The translations under genes and the position numbers were made by a program. Shown one piece after another: positions 16,906 through 26,513 of a stretch of DNA of 64,000 bases (position 1 is the stretch's first letter; every line of letters starts with the position of its first letter). The notes under the pieces were generated by a model. That model searched no databases, was not told the DNA's origin, and saw nothing but the letters and a program-made list of their open reading frames with translations. This stretch comes from an uncultured Bacteroidota bacterium (GTDB taxonomy: Bacteria; Bacteroidota; Bacteroidia; Bacteroidales; P3): the NCBI GenBank assembly GCA_902800395.1, contig CADCEC010000001.1:186001-250000 (forward strand), in the 5' to 3' direction.

Positions 16906-18935
16906 TGTTCAGTTTCTTCAGTGTTTTCGGTGTCCTCGGAGGCAACGGTTGTTTCAGTTGACTCGGGTTTGTCTTTTTCCTCCCAAGGACGGGGACCATA
17001 GATGCGTTCGAGGTCCTCGCGGAAGAGCACCTCTTTGTCGTAGAGCTGGGCCGCCAACTGGTCGAGCTGTTCCCTGTGGTTCAGCAGCAACTCTTTGGCT
17101 TTGTTGTAGGCTTCTTCCACCATGCGACGCACTTCGCGGTCGATAGCCTCAGCGGTTTTTTCTGAGAACGGTTTGGTGAGGGAGTATTCGCTTTGACCCG
17201 TAGAGTCATAGAAACTAATATTACCCACTTCGGGACTCATGCCATAGTAGGTCACCAACGCCTGTGCCATCTTGGTGGCCCTCTCGATGTCGTTGAGTGC
17301 ACCCGTGCTGATGCGGCCATAGACAATTTCTTCCGACGCACGTCCTGCCATCAAACTGGTCATCTCGTCGAACATCTGCTCGTAGGTGGTAATTTGCCGC
17401 TCCTCCGGCAGGTACCAAGCGGCGCCGAGGGCTTTGCCACGCGGCACAATGGTCACCTTCACCAATGGGTTGGCCCACCGCAGGAGCCAGCTCACGGAAG
17501 CGTGTCCGGACTCATGGTAGGCGATGGTATGCTTCTCCTGATCAGAGAGCACCTTGGTGCGCTTTTCGAGACCACCGACAATACGGTCGACGGCATCCAA
17601 AAAGTCCTGTTTCTCAATCTGTTTCTTATTCTTTCGGGCAGCCACGAGAGCGGCCTCGTTGCAGACATTAGCGATGTCGGCTCCCGAGAATCCTGGGGTC
17701 TGCTTGGCCAGGAAGTCGCGGTCCACATATCCTTCGCTACTCTTGTCGACATTAATCTTCAGGTTCTTCATATGGACGGCGAAGATAGCCTTACGCTCCT
17801 CGATATCGGGGAGTTCCACGTAAATCTGGCGGTCGAAACGGCCGGCGCGCATGAGCGCTTTGTCCAGTACATCTGCACGGTTGGTGGCGGCAAGGACAAT
17901 GACGTTGGTGGTGGAGGAGAATCCATCCATCTCCGTAAGTAGCTGGTTCAAAGTATTCTCACGCTCGTCGTTGCTGCCAGCGAGTCCTCCTCTGCCACGG
18001 GCGCGACCCACGGCATCAATCTCATCAATGAAGACGATGCAGGGAGATTTCTTCTTGGCTTCGTCGAAGAGTCCTCGCACGCGGCTGGCGCCGACACCGA
18101 CGAACATCTCCACGAAATCGGAGCCACTCATCGAGAAGAATGGCACTCCTGCTTCGCCGGCCACGGCTTTGGCCAGCAGGGTTTTACCAGTACCCGGAGG
18201 GCCTACCAGTAGCACACCCTTGGGGATTTTGCCACCGAGTTCAGTATAGTGCTTGGGGTTCTTCAGGAAATCCACCACTTCCATCACTTCTTCTTTGGCG
18301 CCTGCCAATCCGGCGACATCCTTGAAAGTAACGTTCACCTGCTTAGTGGCGTCATACTGCTTGGCGGTGCTGCGCCCGAAACCGAAGAGGCCACCAAAGC
18401 TGCCACCACTTTCTCCACCCATCTTCTTACGACTCCATGCGCCCATAATCCAAATGAAGATGATGAATATCAGTAGCGGACCGAAGAACATCAAAATATC
18501 CTTCAGTGCATTGCTCTCGGTCTCGTTTTCATAGCTTACTATGTGGCCGTCGTGCCTTTCCTTGAACTGCTCAAGCTGGTGGTCAAAATGTTCCAGCGTA
18601 CCCACATTGTAGGTATATACACCCACGGGAGCTTCGCTGCCCAAGAGTCCTTTCCTGCCCCGCAGGTCGCTGTACTCCCCATTGGTTTTGATGGCCTCGT
18701 CCTTGATTTTGATTTTGGCCACCGACTGGTTCACTACGGTGATGCTCTCATAATCACCCCTTTCGAGGATTTTCTCCAGCCGTTCCCAGTTGATGGGCTG
18801 CTTCGTCGTGCCACCGTCGAACATGCCGAACAGCAGAACGAGCATAATCACACCGTAAACGATGTACAGAATGCGCGACGATTTCGGTTTGTTGGACCTC
18901 GGCATATTATTCTGGTTATTCACTTGTTTTGCCAT
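16902..18935 (-). CDS. ftsH: ATP-dependent zinc metalloprotease FtsH
   Basis: A 677-residue membrane AAA+ protease. Two N-terminal transmembrane segments (about 21-39 and 145-165) flank a periplasmic domain. The AAA module has Walker A GPPGTGKT, Walker [11 protein letters not shown] and the second region of homology, and the protease domain has the zinc motif HESGH. The C-terminal tail is Glu/Thr-rich. It degrades misfolded membrane proteins and short-lived regulators. It sits between rsfS and cdsA. Confidence 0.97.
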   Translation of the reverse strand: MAKQVNNQNNMPRSNKPKSSRILYIVYGVIMLVLLFGMFDGGTTKQPINWERLEKILERGDYESITVVNQSVAKIKIKDEAIKTNGEYSDLRGRKGLLGSEAPVGVYTYNVGTLEHFDHQLEQFKERHDGHIVSYENETESNALKDILMFFGPLLIFIIFIWIMGAWSRKKMGGESGGSFGGLFGFGRSTAKQYDATKQVNVTFKDVAGLAGAKEEVMEVVDFLKNPKHYTELGGKIPKGVLLVGPPGTGKTLLAKAVAGEAGVPFFSMSGSDFVEMFVGVGASRVRGLFDEAKKKSPCIVFIDEIDAVGRARGRGGLAGSNDERENTLNQLLTEMDGFSSTTNVIVLAATNRADVLDKALMRAGRFDRQIYVELPDIEERKAIFAVHMKNLKINVDKSSEGYVDRDFLAKQTPGFSGADIANVCNEAALVAARKNKKQIEKQDFLDAVDRIVGGLEKRTKVLSDQEKHTIAYHESGHASVSWLLRWANPLVKVTIVPRGKALGAAWYLPEERQITTYEQMFDEMTSLMAGRASEEIVYGRISTGALNDIERATKMAQALVTYYGMSPEVGNISFYDSTGQSEYSLTKPFSEKTAEAIDREVRRMVEEAYNKAKELLLNHREQLDQLAAQLYDKEVLFREDLERIYGPRPWEEKDKPESTETTVASEDTENTEETEQ

Positions 18936-18938
18936 ACT

Positions 18939-19304
18939 TTAACCTTTAATCTTTACTTCCTCTCCGTCGCTCCACAACTCGTCCAAACGGAAGAATGCGC
19001 GTTTCTCTTTCTGGAAGATATGAATTACTACATCGAAATAATCCATCAGAATCCATTCGGCATTGTTATAGCCCTCAATCTTGTGGGGGTTGAGTCCCGT
19101 GGCTTTCTTCACCGTCTCGAAGACGGCATCGCTCAGCGCACTGACATGTGACGGGACGTTGCCTGAAGCAATAACGAAATATTCTGCCGGCGCGCCGTGC
19201 ACCTTTCGCAGGTCAAGGATGCGCACATCCTCTCCCTTTTTCTCATCAAGAATTTGTGCCGCCAATCGAGCCAGCACTTCCGATTCTTTCTCTCTATTGT
19301 TCAT
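18939..19304 (-). CDS. rsfS: Ribosome silencing factor RsfS
   Basis: A 121-residue RsfS/Iojap protein. Its motifs include the KKGEDVRILDLRK strand, the YFVIASGNVPSHVSALSDAV core and the WILMDYFDVVIHIF end. It binds L14 on the large subunit and blocks subunit joining when nutrients are short. It lies three bases before ftsH; the junction has an AACCTTTAATC-type repeat. Confidence 0.94.
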   Translation of the reverse strand: MNNREKESEVLARLAAQILDEKKGEDVRILDLRKVHGAPAEYFVIASGNVPSHVSALSDAVFETVKKATGLNPHKIEGYNNAEWILMDYFDVVIHIFQKEKRAFFRLDELWSDGEEVKIKG

Positions 19305-19352
19305 TATATATTAACGGTATTCAATAATTTAATAGCGTCTAACGTTTAACAG

Positions 19353-19790
19353 TTAAAGACTACTCACCTCCGCTCTTAAGGTCCGCATACCTTCTTTCTC
19401 TTTAATCTCCACTCGTACATACCGCTCCGGTAACAGCTCCTCTATCTTCTCTGTCCACTCCGTAAAGCAGTAGCAGCCGCTGTAGAAGTATTCCTCATAG
19501 CCGATATCATAGGCTTCTGCCAGCGACTTCAGTCGGTAAAAGTCGAAGTGGTAAACCGGTTCTTGCTGGCCACTTTCTAGCGGGCGACAGTACTCATTCA
19601 CAATAGCGAAGGTCGGACTGCACACGTTATCTTCCACCCCCAGAGCAGCACAGAACTCTTTAATGAGTGTGGTCTTACCTACTCCCATTTTGCCGAAGAA
19701 GGCGAAGAAGCGTTCCTCACTGAAATACTTCTGCAAATTCCGTGCCACCTCTGGCAACTGCTCTATGCCTCTTATTTCAACGTTCAACAT
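19353..19790 (-). CDS. tsaE: t6A37 complex ATPase TsaE
   Basis: A 145-residue P-loop ATPase with Walker A GKMGVGKTTLIKEF, CSPTFAIVNEY and YHFDFYRLKS, all standard TsaE motifs. It works with TsaB and TsaD in threonylcarbamoyl-adenosine formation at tRNA A37. MtaB, which methylthiolates this base, is also in the window at 36.8 kb. Confidence 0.94.
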   Translation of the reverse strand: MLNVEIRGIEQLPEVARNLQKYFSEERFFAFFGKMGVGKTTLIKEFCAALGVEDNVCSPTFAIVNEYCRPLESGQQEPVYHFDFYRLKSLAEAYDIGYEEYFYSGCYCFTEWTEKIEELLPERYVRVEIKEKEGMRTLRAEVSSL

Positions 19791-19803
19791 TGTCTTTTAA
19801 CCA

Positions 19804-20367
19804 TTATCTCAAACGATCCGCTGCGCGAACCATCATCTCGTCCTTCCGGATAGCCCTCTGTGCCAGGAAGAAGAACACGAGCGCCGCCATAGGGATGAAG
19901 GCTCCTGCACACCACGATACCTCGGGTTTCGCTTCCATCAAGAAGGTTTTCAGCATACCGTCGTTTGACAACACGTCGGCGTATTTGTCCACCGCCCAAA
20001 AGAAGAGCAGGAAGACATAAATCAGCGTGGCCATAAAGCCCAGCGCTGCCAGACGCATCTGCAGACGGCGATTCTTAAAGAGGAAAATGCAGACCAAGCC
20101 TATTGCACCAGCCACTATGGCCAGCGTCAGCAGCGGCCAGGTGGGCATCTTGTTCACCATCGGGCCACAAACCACCACTGGTTCGCCGGTGGTCAGTTGC
20201 TTATGCAAATCGGGGACATCTTTGGACAATAGGCCGAACTGTGACTCCACACGTTGGCCCTCAGCAGGACGGTCATTAAACTGATACTTTGCCACAGGCA
20301 TAAAGAAACACAGACCGATGCAAACCACCGCCAATGCTAACCATAACGTTTGAATTCTCTGAATCAT
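19804..20367 (-). CDS. DUF4293 membrane protein
   Basis: A 187-residue protein with four hydrophobic segments (about 8-25, 78-95, 105-128, 147-168). The start MIQRIQTLWLALA is characteristic of DUF4293, a Bacteroidota family without known function. It lies between the MauE-like gene and tsaE with gaps of 9-13 bases. Confidence 0.85.
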   Translation of the reverse strand: MIQRIQTLWLALAVVCIGLCFFMPVAKYQFNDRPAEGQRVESQFGLLSKDVPDLHKQLTTGEPVVVCGPMVNKMPTWPLLTLAIVAGAIGLVCIFLFKNRRLQMRLAALGFMATLIYVFLLFFWAVDKYADVLSNDGMLKTFLMEAKPEVSWCAGAFIPMAALVFFFLAQRAIRKDEMMVRAADRLR

Positions 20368-20376
20368 ATCCTTTTT

Positions 20377-21606
20377 TTATTTTTCAATTTTTAATTTGTC
20401 AGCCTCACGGGCTTTGTCGATGACGACGCCGTTCTTCAAGAACATGAATCCCGGGTTGCCGCGCATGATGGTCTTGATGGCGGTGGCATCGGCGAAGTAG
20501 ACGTTGTTCTCGCCATCGATATCCAGCACATTCACACGGATGCCCTTGATGCCGTTGTCCGACAGCCAAACCTGTGTTTTCTGCAGAGGATTGTCGGTGG
20601 TGCGTCCCATGGAGGTCAGCATCACCAGGCGCACCTCGTGGCCCTCTTCGTTCAGTTTTTTCACCAGCGTCACAGCCTTCTTGATTTCCTCCACACCTTC
20701 TTCGTCAATCTTGTCGAGGCTCCAAACTGTCACGAAGAGCACCCCGTTGCTATCGGGATCAGGGAGGATATTCAAAGTCTGTTCGAGACTCAGCACGCCG
20801 TTCTCATCGGGAGCCAGCATCGAGAAGCCGTCGGCCAGCACCACAAACTCCGGCGTAGTTTCAGCGTCGCCGACCACCTCCCACTTTGTTTCATCGAAGT
20901 AGGCATTCCATTCGCTATTCCACTCGCCGTTCTTATATTTCAGCGTATCTACCACCGAGGGGTCGCTTACGCTACGGAAGCGGATGATATTCATTGGATC
21001 TTGATGCTCCACCATCTTGCTGCCCACCTTCCAGGGACGGAAGTCGATAACAGGTTCGTGCTTGATGTTGTAGATGCAGAACACCACCATTGCCGCCACA
21101 CCTAGCACCATCACTATGATGTCGCGCTCCAAACGGCGGCGGTAGCGCAGTTTCCGAGTGAGGAAGATGATCACTGCAAAGACATCCAGCACCACATTCT
21201 TCCAGAAAGTCTGCCAATTCGTTAGCTTGATGGCGTCGCCGAAGCAACCACAGTCGTCCACTAGGTTCGACACCGCATCCACAAAAGTCGTCACCGTGAA
21301 GAATGCCATCATCAATGCCAATAACCAAGCAGAAAGGATTCGGAACGAGTTGAATATCAATAGTACGCCTACGATAAACTCGGCACAAATCAACGTCACC
21401 GACAGCACACCCGCCAGTGGGTGTGCCCACTCGAACGACTGCCCGAAGAGTGCCCAGTTCGACATATACTCCTCAATCTTGAACATCGTCCCCATGGGGT
21501 CGACGCCCTTTACAAAGGCCGAGAAGAGGAACACCAGTCCCACAAGCCAACGCGAAATTACATTCAGCGTCCAGTTTACCTTTGTATCTCTGACTTCAAA
21601 TTTCAT
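20377..21606 (-). CDS. MauE/DoxX-type membrane protein with thioredoxin-like tail (BT_3928 family)
   Basis: A 409-residue protein whose first 170 residues form four membrane helices with the MauE motif CGCFGD (near residue 118). The soluble C-terminal part looks thioredoxin-like (NPGFMFLKNGVV) but has no CxxC, so it is unlikely to be a thiol oxidoreductase by itself. Bacteroides proteins of this type are called the BT_3928 family. It may handle quinone- or thiol-linked redox at the membrane. A second member with an intact CPYC motif lies at 55365-56252. Confidence 0.8.
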   Translation of the reverse strand: MKFEVRDTKVNWTLNVISRWLVGLVFLFSAFVKGVDPMGTMFKIEEYMSNWALFGQSFEWAHPLAGVLSVTLICAEFIVGVLLIFNSFRILSAWLLALMMAFFTVTTFVDAVSNLVDDCGCFGDAIKLTNWQTFWKNVVLDVFAVIIFLTRKLRYRRRLERDIIVMVLGVAAMVVFCIYNIKHEPVIDFRPWKVGSKMVEHQDPMNIIRFRSVSDPSVVDTLKYKNGEWNSEWNAYFDETKWEVVGDAETTPEFVVLADGFSMLAPDENGVLSLEQTLNILPDPDSNGVLFVTVWSLDKIDEEGVEEIKKAVTLVKKLNEEGHEVRLVMLTSMGRTTDNPLQKTQVWLSDNGIKGIRVNVLDIDGENNVYFADATAIKTIMRGNPGFMFLKNGVVIDKAREADKLKIEK

Positions 21607-21644
21607 ATATTTACAATTCTTTAAACTTCCAATTCATCATTCTT

Positions 21645-22235
21645 TCAGTTATTCCCTTCAGTAAGCCTCACCAAGCAGAACAGCGAATAGTTGATGATGT
21701 CCATATATCCGCCTTCCACACCCTCGCTCACAAGGGTGCGTCCGTCGTTATTTTCTATCTGCTTGATTCGGAGAAGCTTCATTAAGATAAGGTCCACCAT
21801 CGAGCTGATGCGCATCTGGCGCCAGGCTTCGCCGTAGTCGTGGTTCTTGTCCATCATCAGGTCCAGCACCTGCTTCGTCTGCGCATCGTAGAGTGCCAAT
21901 GCCTTTTCCAACGGCAGGTCCAGTTCGCTTTTCAAATCATTTAGACTTTTGGGGACTTGGGGCATTTTCTGATTCTCGTCACACAATATCAGCCCCATCA
22001 CCGCATAGTTCACCATTGCCACAAACTCGCCGCGGAGGCCGTCGCCCACGCGATTCTCACCGCTTTCTTGTACGCTGCGGATGCGGCTGGCCTTGATGAA
22101 AATCTGGTCTGTCAGCGACGGTAGGCGTAAGATGCGCCATGAGGTGCCGTAGTCGCGCGTCTTCTTCTCGAACAAAGCTCGGCATTCAGTCACCTCATGT
22201 TCCATCTCCGCCCTTGTATCTCTTGTTTCTTTCAT
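21645..22235 (-). CDS. DUF1599 protein
   Basis: A 196-residue soluble protein made of two similar halves. Residues about 19-95 (KKTRDYGTSWRILRLPSLTDQIFIKASRI) match about 125-195 (DKNHDYGEAWRQMRISSMVDLILMKLLRI). This duplicated pattern, with conserved Asp-Tyr-Gly and Trp-Arg, is DUF1599. The function is unknown, although the fold may be MazG/dUTPase-like. It is the first gene of the long minus-strand run ending at 11471. Confidence 0.85.
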   Translation of the reverse strand: MKETRDTRAEMEHEVTECRALFEKKTRDYGTSWRILRLPSLTDQIFIKASRIRSVQESGENRVGDGLRGEFVAMVNYAVMGLILCDENQKMPQVPKSLNDLKSELDLPLEKALALYDAQTKQVLDLMMDKNHDYGEAWRQMRISSMVDLILMKLLRIKQIENNDGRTLVSEGVEGGYMDIINYSLFCLVRLTEGNN

Positions 22236-22379
22236 TGTGTTCTTTTCAGTATTGTTTTATTGTTTGGATCTATCGGAGCCATTAACCCCATTAGACCTTA
22301 ATATACAAAAACGCAAACGAGTATCCTTTATTGTATAAAAACATAAAAAATAATTTTCGTACAATAAATATCGCTTGAA

Positions 22380-22387
22380 TACGTTTG
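22380..22387 (+). promoter_or_regulatory. Possible -7 box directly before folP
   Basis: TACGTTTG matches TAnnTTTG but lies only seven bases before the folP ATG, so the transcript would be nearly leaderless. No clear -33 TTTG was seen. Confidence 0.3.
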
Positions 22388-22394
22388 GGGATAT

Positions 22395-23234
22395 ATGACA
22401 TATACTCCGTTCACTATTACCGTTCGTGGGCGTTTGGTCAGTTTCGACCGTCCAGTTGTTATGGGTATACTGAACATTACCCCCGACTCTTTCTATGACG
22501 GTGGTCGCCACAACACTCCTGACACTATGTTGACTCATGCCCGATGGCTTCTCGATGAGGGCGCCGACATCATCGACATTGGTGCAGCGTCCTCACGTCC
22601 CGGTGCCCAGTTGCTGCCTCCCGAAATTGAAGCTCAGCACCTGGAAAAGGCTATACGGATTCTCCGCTGCGAGTTTCCGGATGCCCTATTTTCTGTCGAT
22701 ACCTGCTACTCACACCCTGCCCGTCGGGCCATCGAAGCCGGTGCCGACATCGTTAACGACATCTCTGGCGGCAACTTTGACGAAAAGATGTTCCAGACAG
22801 TAGCAGAACTCCAGGTTCCCTACATCCTTATGCACAACCGTGCGCTACCCTCAGAGATGCAGCAACATACGGGTTATTCCGACATCATCGACGACCTCAC
22901 GAAATACTTCTCCTCTCGACTCGACACCCTTTACCGACTCGGTGTTAAGGATATCATCCTCGACCCTGGTTTTGGCTTCGCAAAAACCGTCGAGGAGAAC
23001 CACGAACTACTGCACCGGCTCGACGAGCTCACCACCCTCTTTCGCGAACCACTGCTCACCGCCCTCAGTCGCAAAAGCATGATTTACAAACCGCTGGGCA
23101 TCACTCCCGACAATGCCCTTGCTGGCACCATAGCCCTCGATACTGTCGCCCTCCTCAAGGGCTCCCGACTCCTTCGCGTCCACGATCCCCGTCCCGCCCT
23201 CGAAACCATCAAACTCCTTTTCAATAACCAATAA
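22395..23234 (+). CDS. folP: Dihydropteroate synthase
   Basis: A 279-residue TIM-barrel enzyme of folate synthesis that joins p-aminobenzoate to the pterin pyrophosphate. Both signature loops are present (MGILNITPDSFYDGG and GADIIDIGAASSRPGA), as are DPGFGFAKT and the final LRVHDP. The N-terminal extension of about 20 residues is common in Bacteroidota. It is followed after 12 bases by cdaA, an arrangement common in this phylum. Confidence 0.95.
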   Translation: MTYTPFTITVRGRLVSFDRPVVMGILNITPDSFYDGGRHNTPDTMLTHARWLLDEGADIIDIGAASSRPGAQLLPPEIEAQHLEKAIRILRCEFPDALFSVDTCYSHPARRAIEAGADIVNDISGGNFDEKMFQTVAELQVPYILMHNRALPSEMQQHTGYSDIIDDLTKYFSSRLDTLYRLGVKDIILDPGFGFAKTVEENHELLHRLDELTTLFREPLLTALSRKSMIYKPLGITPDNALAGTIALDTVALLKGSRLLRVHDPRPALETIKLLFNNQ

Positions 23235-23246
23235 CCTGTAACCATT

Positions 23247-24029
23247 ATGTTAGGCCTTCCCGAAATCCAAGTCATCGACATCATCGACATCCTCCTTGTC
23301 GCTGCCCTCGTCTATTACATCTACCGCCTTGTCAAGGGCACCAATATCATCCTCATCTTCTGGGCTCTCCTCATCCTCCTCGTCATCTGGCGCGCCGCCG
23401 ACCTTCTCGGCATGCGACTCCTCGGCGCCATCCTAAGTTCCATCGTCAGCGTCGGACTCATCGCCCTCATTATCATTTTCCAGCCCGAAATCCGTCGTTT
23501 CCTCCTCTTCGTAGGCACCAAAACCCAACTCGACGAATCGTTCTGGAAGCGCATCCGTTTCTGGAAGCATAACATCCAGAACAACAAGCAGTCTGTTAAC
23601 TATGAAGCCTATATTAATGCCTGCATGCATATGTCGCAGTCGAAGACCGGTGCCCTCATCATCTTCAAACGTCGCAACGAGGTGGATGACCTCGTGACTA
23701 CCGGCGAACGTATCGATGCTCTCGCCTCGTCGCCTCTTCTCGAAGCTCTCTTTTTCAAGAACTCACCCCTCCACGACGGTGCCGTCATCGTTCGTGGCAA
23801 CCTGATATTGGCAGCTCGCTGCATTCTCCCCGTCACCTCGCGCCTCGACATCGACCCCAACTTGGGCCTTCGTCACCGCTCCGCTATCGGGGTTACCGAG
23901 CAACTCGATGTACTCTCCGTCATCGTCTCCGAGGAGACAGGAGCCATCTCATATGCTCTCAATGGCGAGATTCATCACGACATTTCCTTGGTTGAGCTTC
24001 GCCAAGCCCTCGAGAAATACGAATGCTGA
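23247..24029 (+). CDS. cdaA: Diadenylate cyclase CdaA
   Basis: Makes c-di-AMP from two ATP. It is 260 residues with three N-terminal membrane helices (about 12-32, 37-55, 62-82), followed by a DAC domain with the catalytic DGA (NSPLHDGAVIV) and RHR (GLRHRSAIG) motifs. The degrading enzyme PgpH is also in this window at 49.3 kb. It ends six bases before the convergent sugar-transferase gene. Confidence 0.95.
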   Translation: MLGLPEIQVIDIIDILLVAALVYYIYRLVKGTNIILIFWALLILLVIWRAADLLGMRLLGAILSSIVSVGLIALIIIFQPEIRRFLLFVGTKTQLDESFWKRIRFWKHNIQNNKQSVNYEAYINACMHMSQSKTGALIIFKRRNEVDDLVTTGERIDALASSPLLEALFFKNSPLHDGAVIVRGNLILAARCILPVTSRLDIDPNLGLRHRSAIGVTEQLDVLSVIVSEETGAISYALNGEIHHDISLVELRQALEKYEC

Positions 24030-24035
24030 TTTTTA

Positions 24036-25502
24036 TCACTTACCGCGACCTTGGAGGATAATCTGGCCGGTATAGACCATGATTTTGAGGTCGGTGGTGA
24101 GGGACATGTTGTCGAGGTAGAGGAGGTCGTAGCGTAGGCGTTCCACCATCTCATCGACATTGGAGGCATAGCCGTATTTTACCTGGCCCCACGAGGTGAT
24201 GCCGGGTTTGACGCGCTGCAGGAGCAGATACTCCGGCGCGCGTTTCACTATCTGGTCGATATAGAACTGTCGCTCAGGACGCGGTCCCACGATGGACATG
24301 GTGCCTTTCAGCACGTTGTAGAACTGCGGAATCTCGTCGAGACGCACCTTGCGCATGAAGCGTCCGAAGGGTGTGATGCGCGGGTCGTCGTCCTTGGAGA
24401 GGGCAGGTCCCGACTGCTCGGCGTCGACATACATGGAGCGGAATTTGTGCATGCGGAAAGGTCGGCCGTGATAGCCGACGCGCTCCTGGGCGTAGAAAAC
24501 AGGTCCCGGGGAGGTGCATTTCACGATGAGGGCGGTGACGAGGTAGACGGGGGAGAGGATTATCATGGCCAGCAGCGAGAGGAAGATGTCGGCGAGACGT
24601 TTCACGGAGTACTGCCACTCGGCCATTAGGCGGTTGTTAATGACGATGAAGGGGGAGTGGAAGATGGAGTCTTGCTTGACGGAGCCGATGATGAGGTCGC
24701 GGGCGTCGGGAGTGAGTTTGATTATCAGGTCGGCACAGTAGTTCAGGTGCAGCAGGATGTCGTTGATGCGTTCTTTCTCCTCGTCCTCGACGGCGATGAT
24801 GACCTCCTCGATGTTGTGCTTCTCCACAAGGGTGCGCAGGTCGTCGAGGGAGCCCAGGCAGGGCATTATTTTGTCTAATGAAGAGTCAAGTGTTCTTAAT
24901 TCTTCATTTACGTTGATATAGCCGACGAAGAGGTTGCCGGAGTAGGTCTCTTGGTTTTCGATGTCGAGATAGGTGTGGTAGGCTTTGTTGCCGGAACCGA
25001 TGAGGAGGGTGGGGAAGCCTATCTGGCGCGTGTGGACGCGGTGGACGGTCTGCGAGGTGAGCAGCAGGCGCAGCATGTAGGTGAGGGAGAAGTGGACGGC
25101 CAGAAGGAAGAGGAAGGAGAGGTAGTGGTTGCGTGAGGGACCCACGTTGTCGTCGATGAGCAGGAGGAAGAAGAGCACCACAGAGCCTATCAGGGAGGCA
25201 AGGGCGGTGTCGAGGAGCTCTTTCAGACGGGCTTTACGCAGCACGTTGCGATAGGTTCCCTGAATGGTGTAGAGGGCCAGCCATCCCAGTGGCACGATGG
25301 CGAGACCGAGCCAGAAGTTGGGGTCGTTGGTGATTGTGTGAATGCTTGATTGTGTGAATGCTTGAGAGGGCTCAAGTACGAGTTTGCGGAACGTGAAGAG
25401 AGCTCCCCAGGAGAGGAGGGCTGCGATGAAATCGCAAAGGATATAACGGAGCACCGGCTTCCAGCTGGCATTATTTTTCTCGGGTGATTGTTTTTTCTGC
25501 AT
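24036..25502 (-). CDS. Polyprenyl-phosphate sugar-1-phosphate transferase (WcaJ/WbaP type)
   Basis: A 488-residue enzyme that begins surface-polysaccharide synthesis by loading a sugar phosphate on undecaprenyl phosphate. Four to five N-terminal helices lead to a CoA-binding-like domain. The C-terminal transferase domain (about 290-488) has KRLADIFLSLLAM, the KFRSMY motif and GPRPERQFY. Near residue 46-56 a 16-bp direct repeat encodes a loop (AFTQSSIHTITN) between the first helices. Its ATG overlaps the stop of the lipoprotein gene upstream by one base. Confidence 0.92.
   Translation of the reverse strand: MQKKQSPEKNNASWKPVLRYILCDFIAALLSWGALFTFRKLVLEPSQAFTQSSIHTITNDPNFWLGLAIVPLGWLALYTIQGTYRNVLRKARLKELLDTALASLIGSVVLFFLLLIDDNVGPSRNHYLSFLFLLAVHFSLTYMLRLLLTSQTVHRVHTRQIGFPTLLIGSGNKAYHTYLDIENQETYSGNLFVGYINVNEELRTLDSSLDKIMPCLGSLDDLRTLVEKHNIEEVIIAVEDEEKERINDILLHLNYCADLIIKLTPDARDLIIGSVKQDSIFHSPFIVINNRLMAEWQYSVKRLADIFLSLLAMIILSPVYLVTALIVKCTSPGPVFYAQERVGYHGRPFRMHKFRSMYVDAEQSGPALSKDDDPRITPFGRFMRKVRLDEIPQFYNVLKGTMSIVGPRPERQFYIDQIVKRAPEYLLLQRVKPGITSWGQVKYGYASNVDEMVERLRYDLLYLDNMSLTTDLKIMVYTGQIILQGRGK
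25331..25362. repeat. Two tandem 16-bp copies inside the sugar-transferase gene
   Basis: TGATTGTGTGAATGCT occurs twice head to tail (25331-25346 and 25347-25362). Sixteen is not a multiple of three, so the two copies are read in different frames. Confidence 0.85.
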
Positions 25503-26407
25503 TACAGTACGCTAGCGGTGGTGAGGACTTTGACGTTGTCGAGGCGGATATCGCCCTCCTCGCCATAGGGGTTGAGAGCGGCAAAGGAGAGCTTGAAGGC
25601 AGGGTGGTGGTTGAACCACGACCAGGTGCGGCCCAGGTTGATGTACATGTGCTGCCAATGGTCCGTGGGATTGACGACCATCACGCGCTGTTTGTCGGTG
25701 GCGCCACCGGAGGTGTAGGCGGACTCCATATAGACCTCGAAGCGGATGTCGGAGCGGGTGTCGAGTTCGAGATATAGGGCACGAGTGGGGTCGGCAACAT
25801 AGAAATCGGTCTTGATGGAGAAAGGCACATTGGTGACACTGTCGGGGACATGTACGGAGATGTAGCCCATTCCCGTGCAAGCCTCGGCGCGGGCATATTT
25901 GTGCCAGATGACGGAGTCGAAGAGGGTGCTGAGTTCTGTGGGCTCAAAGGGGTCGAACATCTGCATGTCGGAGGTGTCGATGGTGTAGGTGGTGCTGAGG
26001 GTGTCGAAGCGCAGGGTGTCGCCCACTACGAGGGTCTGGCCCTTGATGTGGATGGGCTTGTAGAAGGTGTAGTAGGGGAGGGTTCCGGCTACACCGCTAT
26101 GCTTGACGGCGGGATAGAACTCAAAATAGTCAACCTCGCCGCTGTGGAGCACAGGAACGGTGAAGGGCAGTTGGAAGAGGCCGATGGAGTCGAGATTGGT
26201 GGAGTTGGGGTAGTGGGCCACGACGTAACAGGCCACGATGTCCGAAGTGTAGAAACCGGGTTCCAACGAGATGGGGTTGGTGGTGGTGGGGACCACCTTG
26301 ATGGCCTCCACGTGCAGGAACGACGGCGGCACAAAATCGTCATCGTCTGTGCAGGCACAGAATGCCAGCAGGAGCCCGATCATGTATATCAGATTGCGTA
26401 TTTTCAT
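25502..26407 (-). CDS. Lipoprotein of unknown function
   Basis: About 301 residues with a lipoprotein signal (GLLLAFCACTDDDD; the Cys before TDDDD is the likely lipid site). The acidic run after it is common in surface-exposed Bacteroidota lipoproteins. The rest is predicted beta-rich, ending in a jelly-roll-like part (LSFAALNPYGEEGDIRLDNVKV). I do not recognise the family. The ATG at 26407 is used; another lies two codons upstream. It precedes and overlaps the sugar-transferase gene by one base, so a role in polysaccharide synthesis or display is possible. Confidence 0.75.
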   Translation of the reverse strand: MKIRNLIYMIGLLLAFCACTDDDDFVPPSFLHVEAIKVVPTTTNPISLEPGFYTSDIVACYVVAHYPNSTNLDSIGLFQLPFTVPVLHSGEVDYFEFYPAVKHSGVAGTLPYYTFYKPIHIKGQTLVVGDTLRFDTLSTTYTIDTSDMQMFDPFEPTELSTLFDSVIWHKYARAEACTGMGYISVHVPDSVTNVPFSIKTDFYVADPTRALYLELDTRSDIRFEVYMESAYTSGGATDKQRVMVVNPTDHWQHMYINLGRTWSWFNHHPAFKLSFAALNPYGEEGDIRLDNVKVLTTASVL

Positions 26408-26459
26408 TACCATAGTTTAAAAAAATGATAATGCTATAACGCGCGCGAATCATTTTTAT

Positions 26460-26490
26460 TTTGTCACTTCATTTTTTTTATGTATTTTTG
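26460..26490 (+). promoter_or_regulatory. Promoter for the HATPase gene
   Basis: TTTG (26460-26463) and TATTTTTG (26483-26490) are separated by 19 bases, matching the Bacteroidota consensus. The ATG lies 23 bases further on. Confidence 0.65.
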
Positions 26491-26513
26491 CACTTTGAAA
26501 AAAACGATGGGAT

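Noticed and set aside
18543-19151. Plus-strand frame across the ftsH/rsfS junction
   Set aside because: It is antisense to two well-supported genes, with no domain or start signal.
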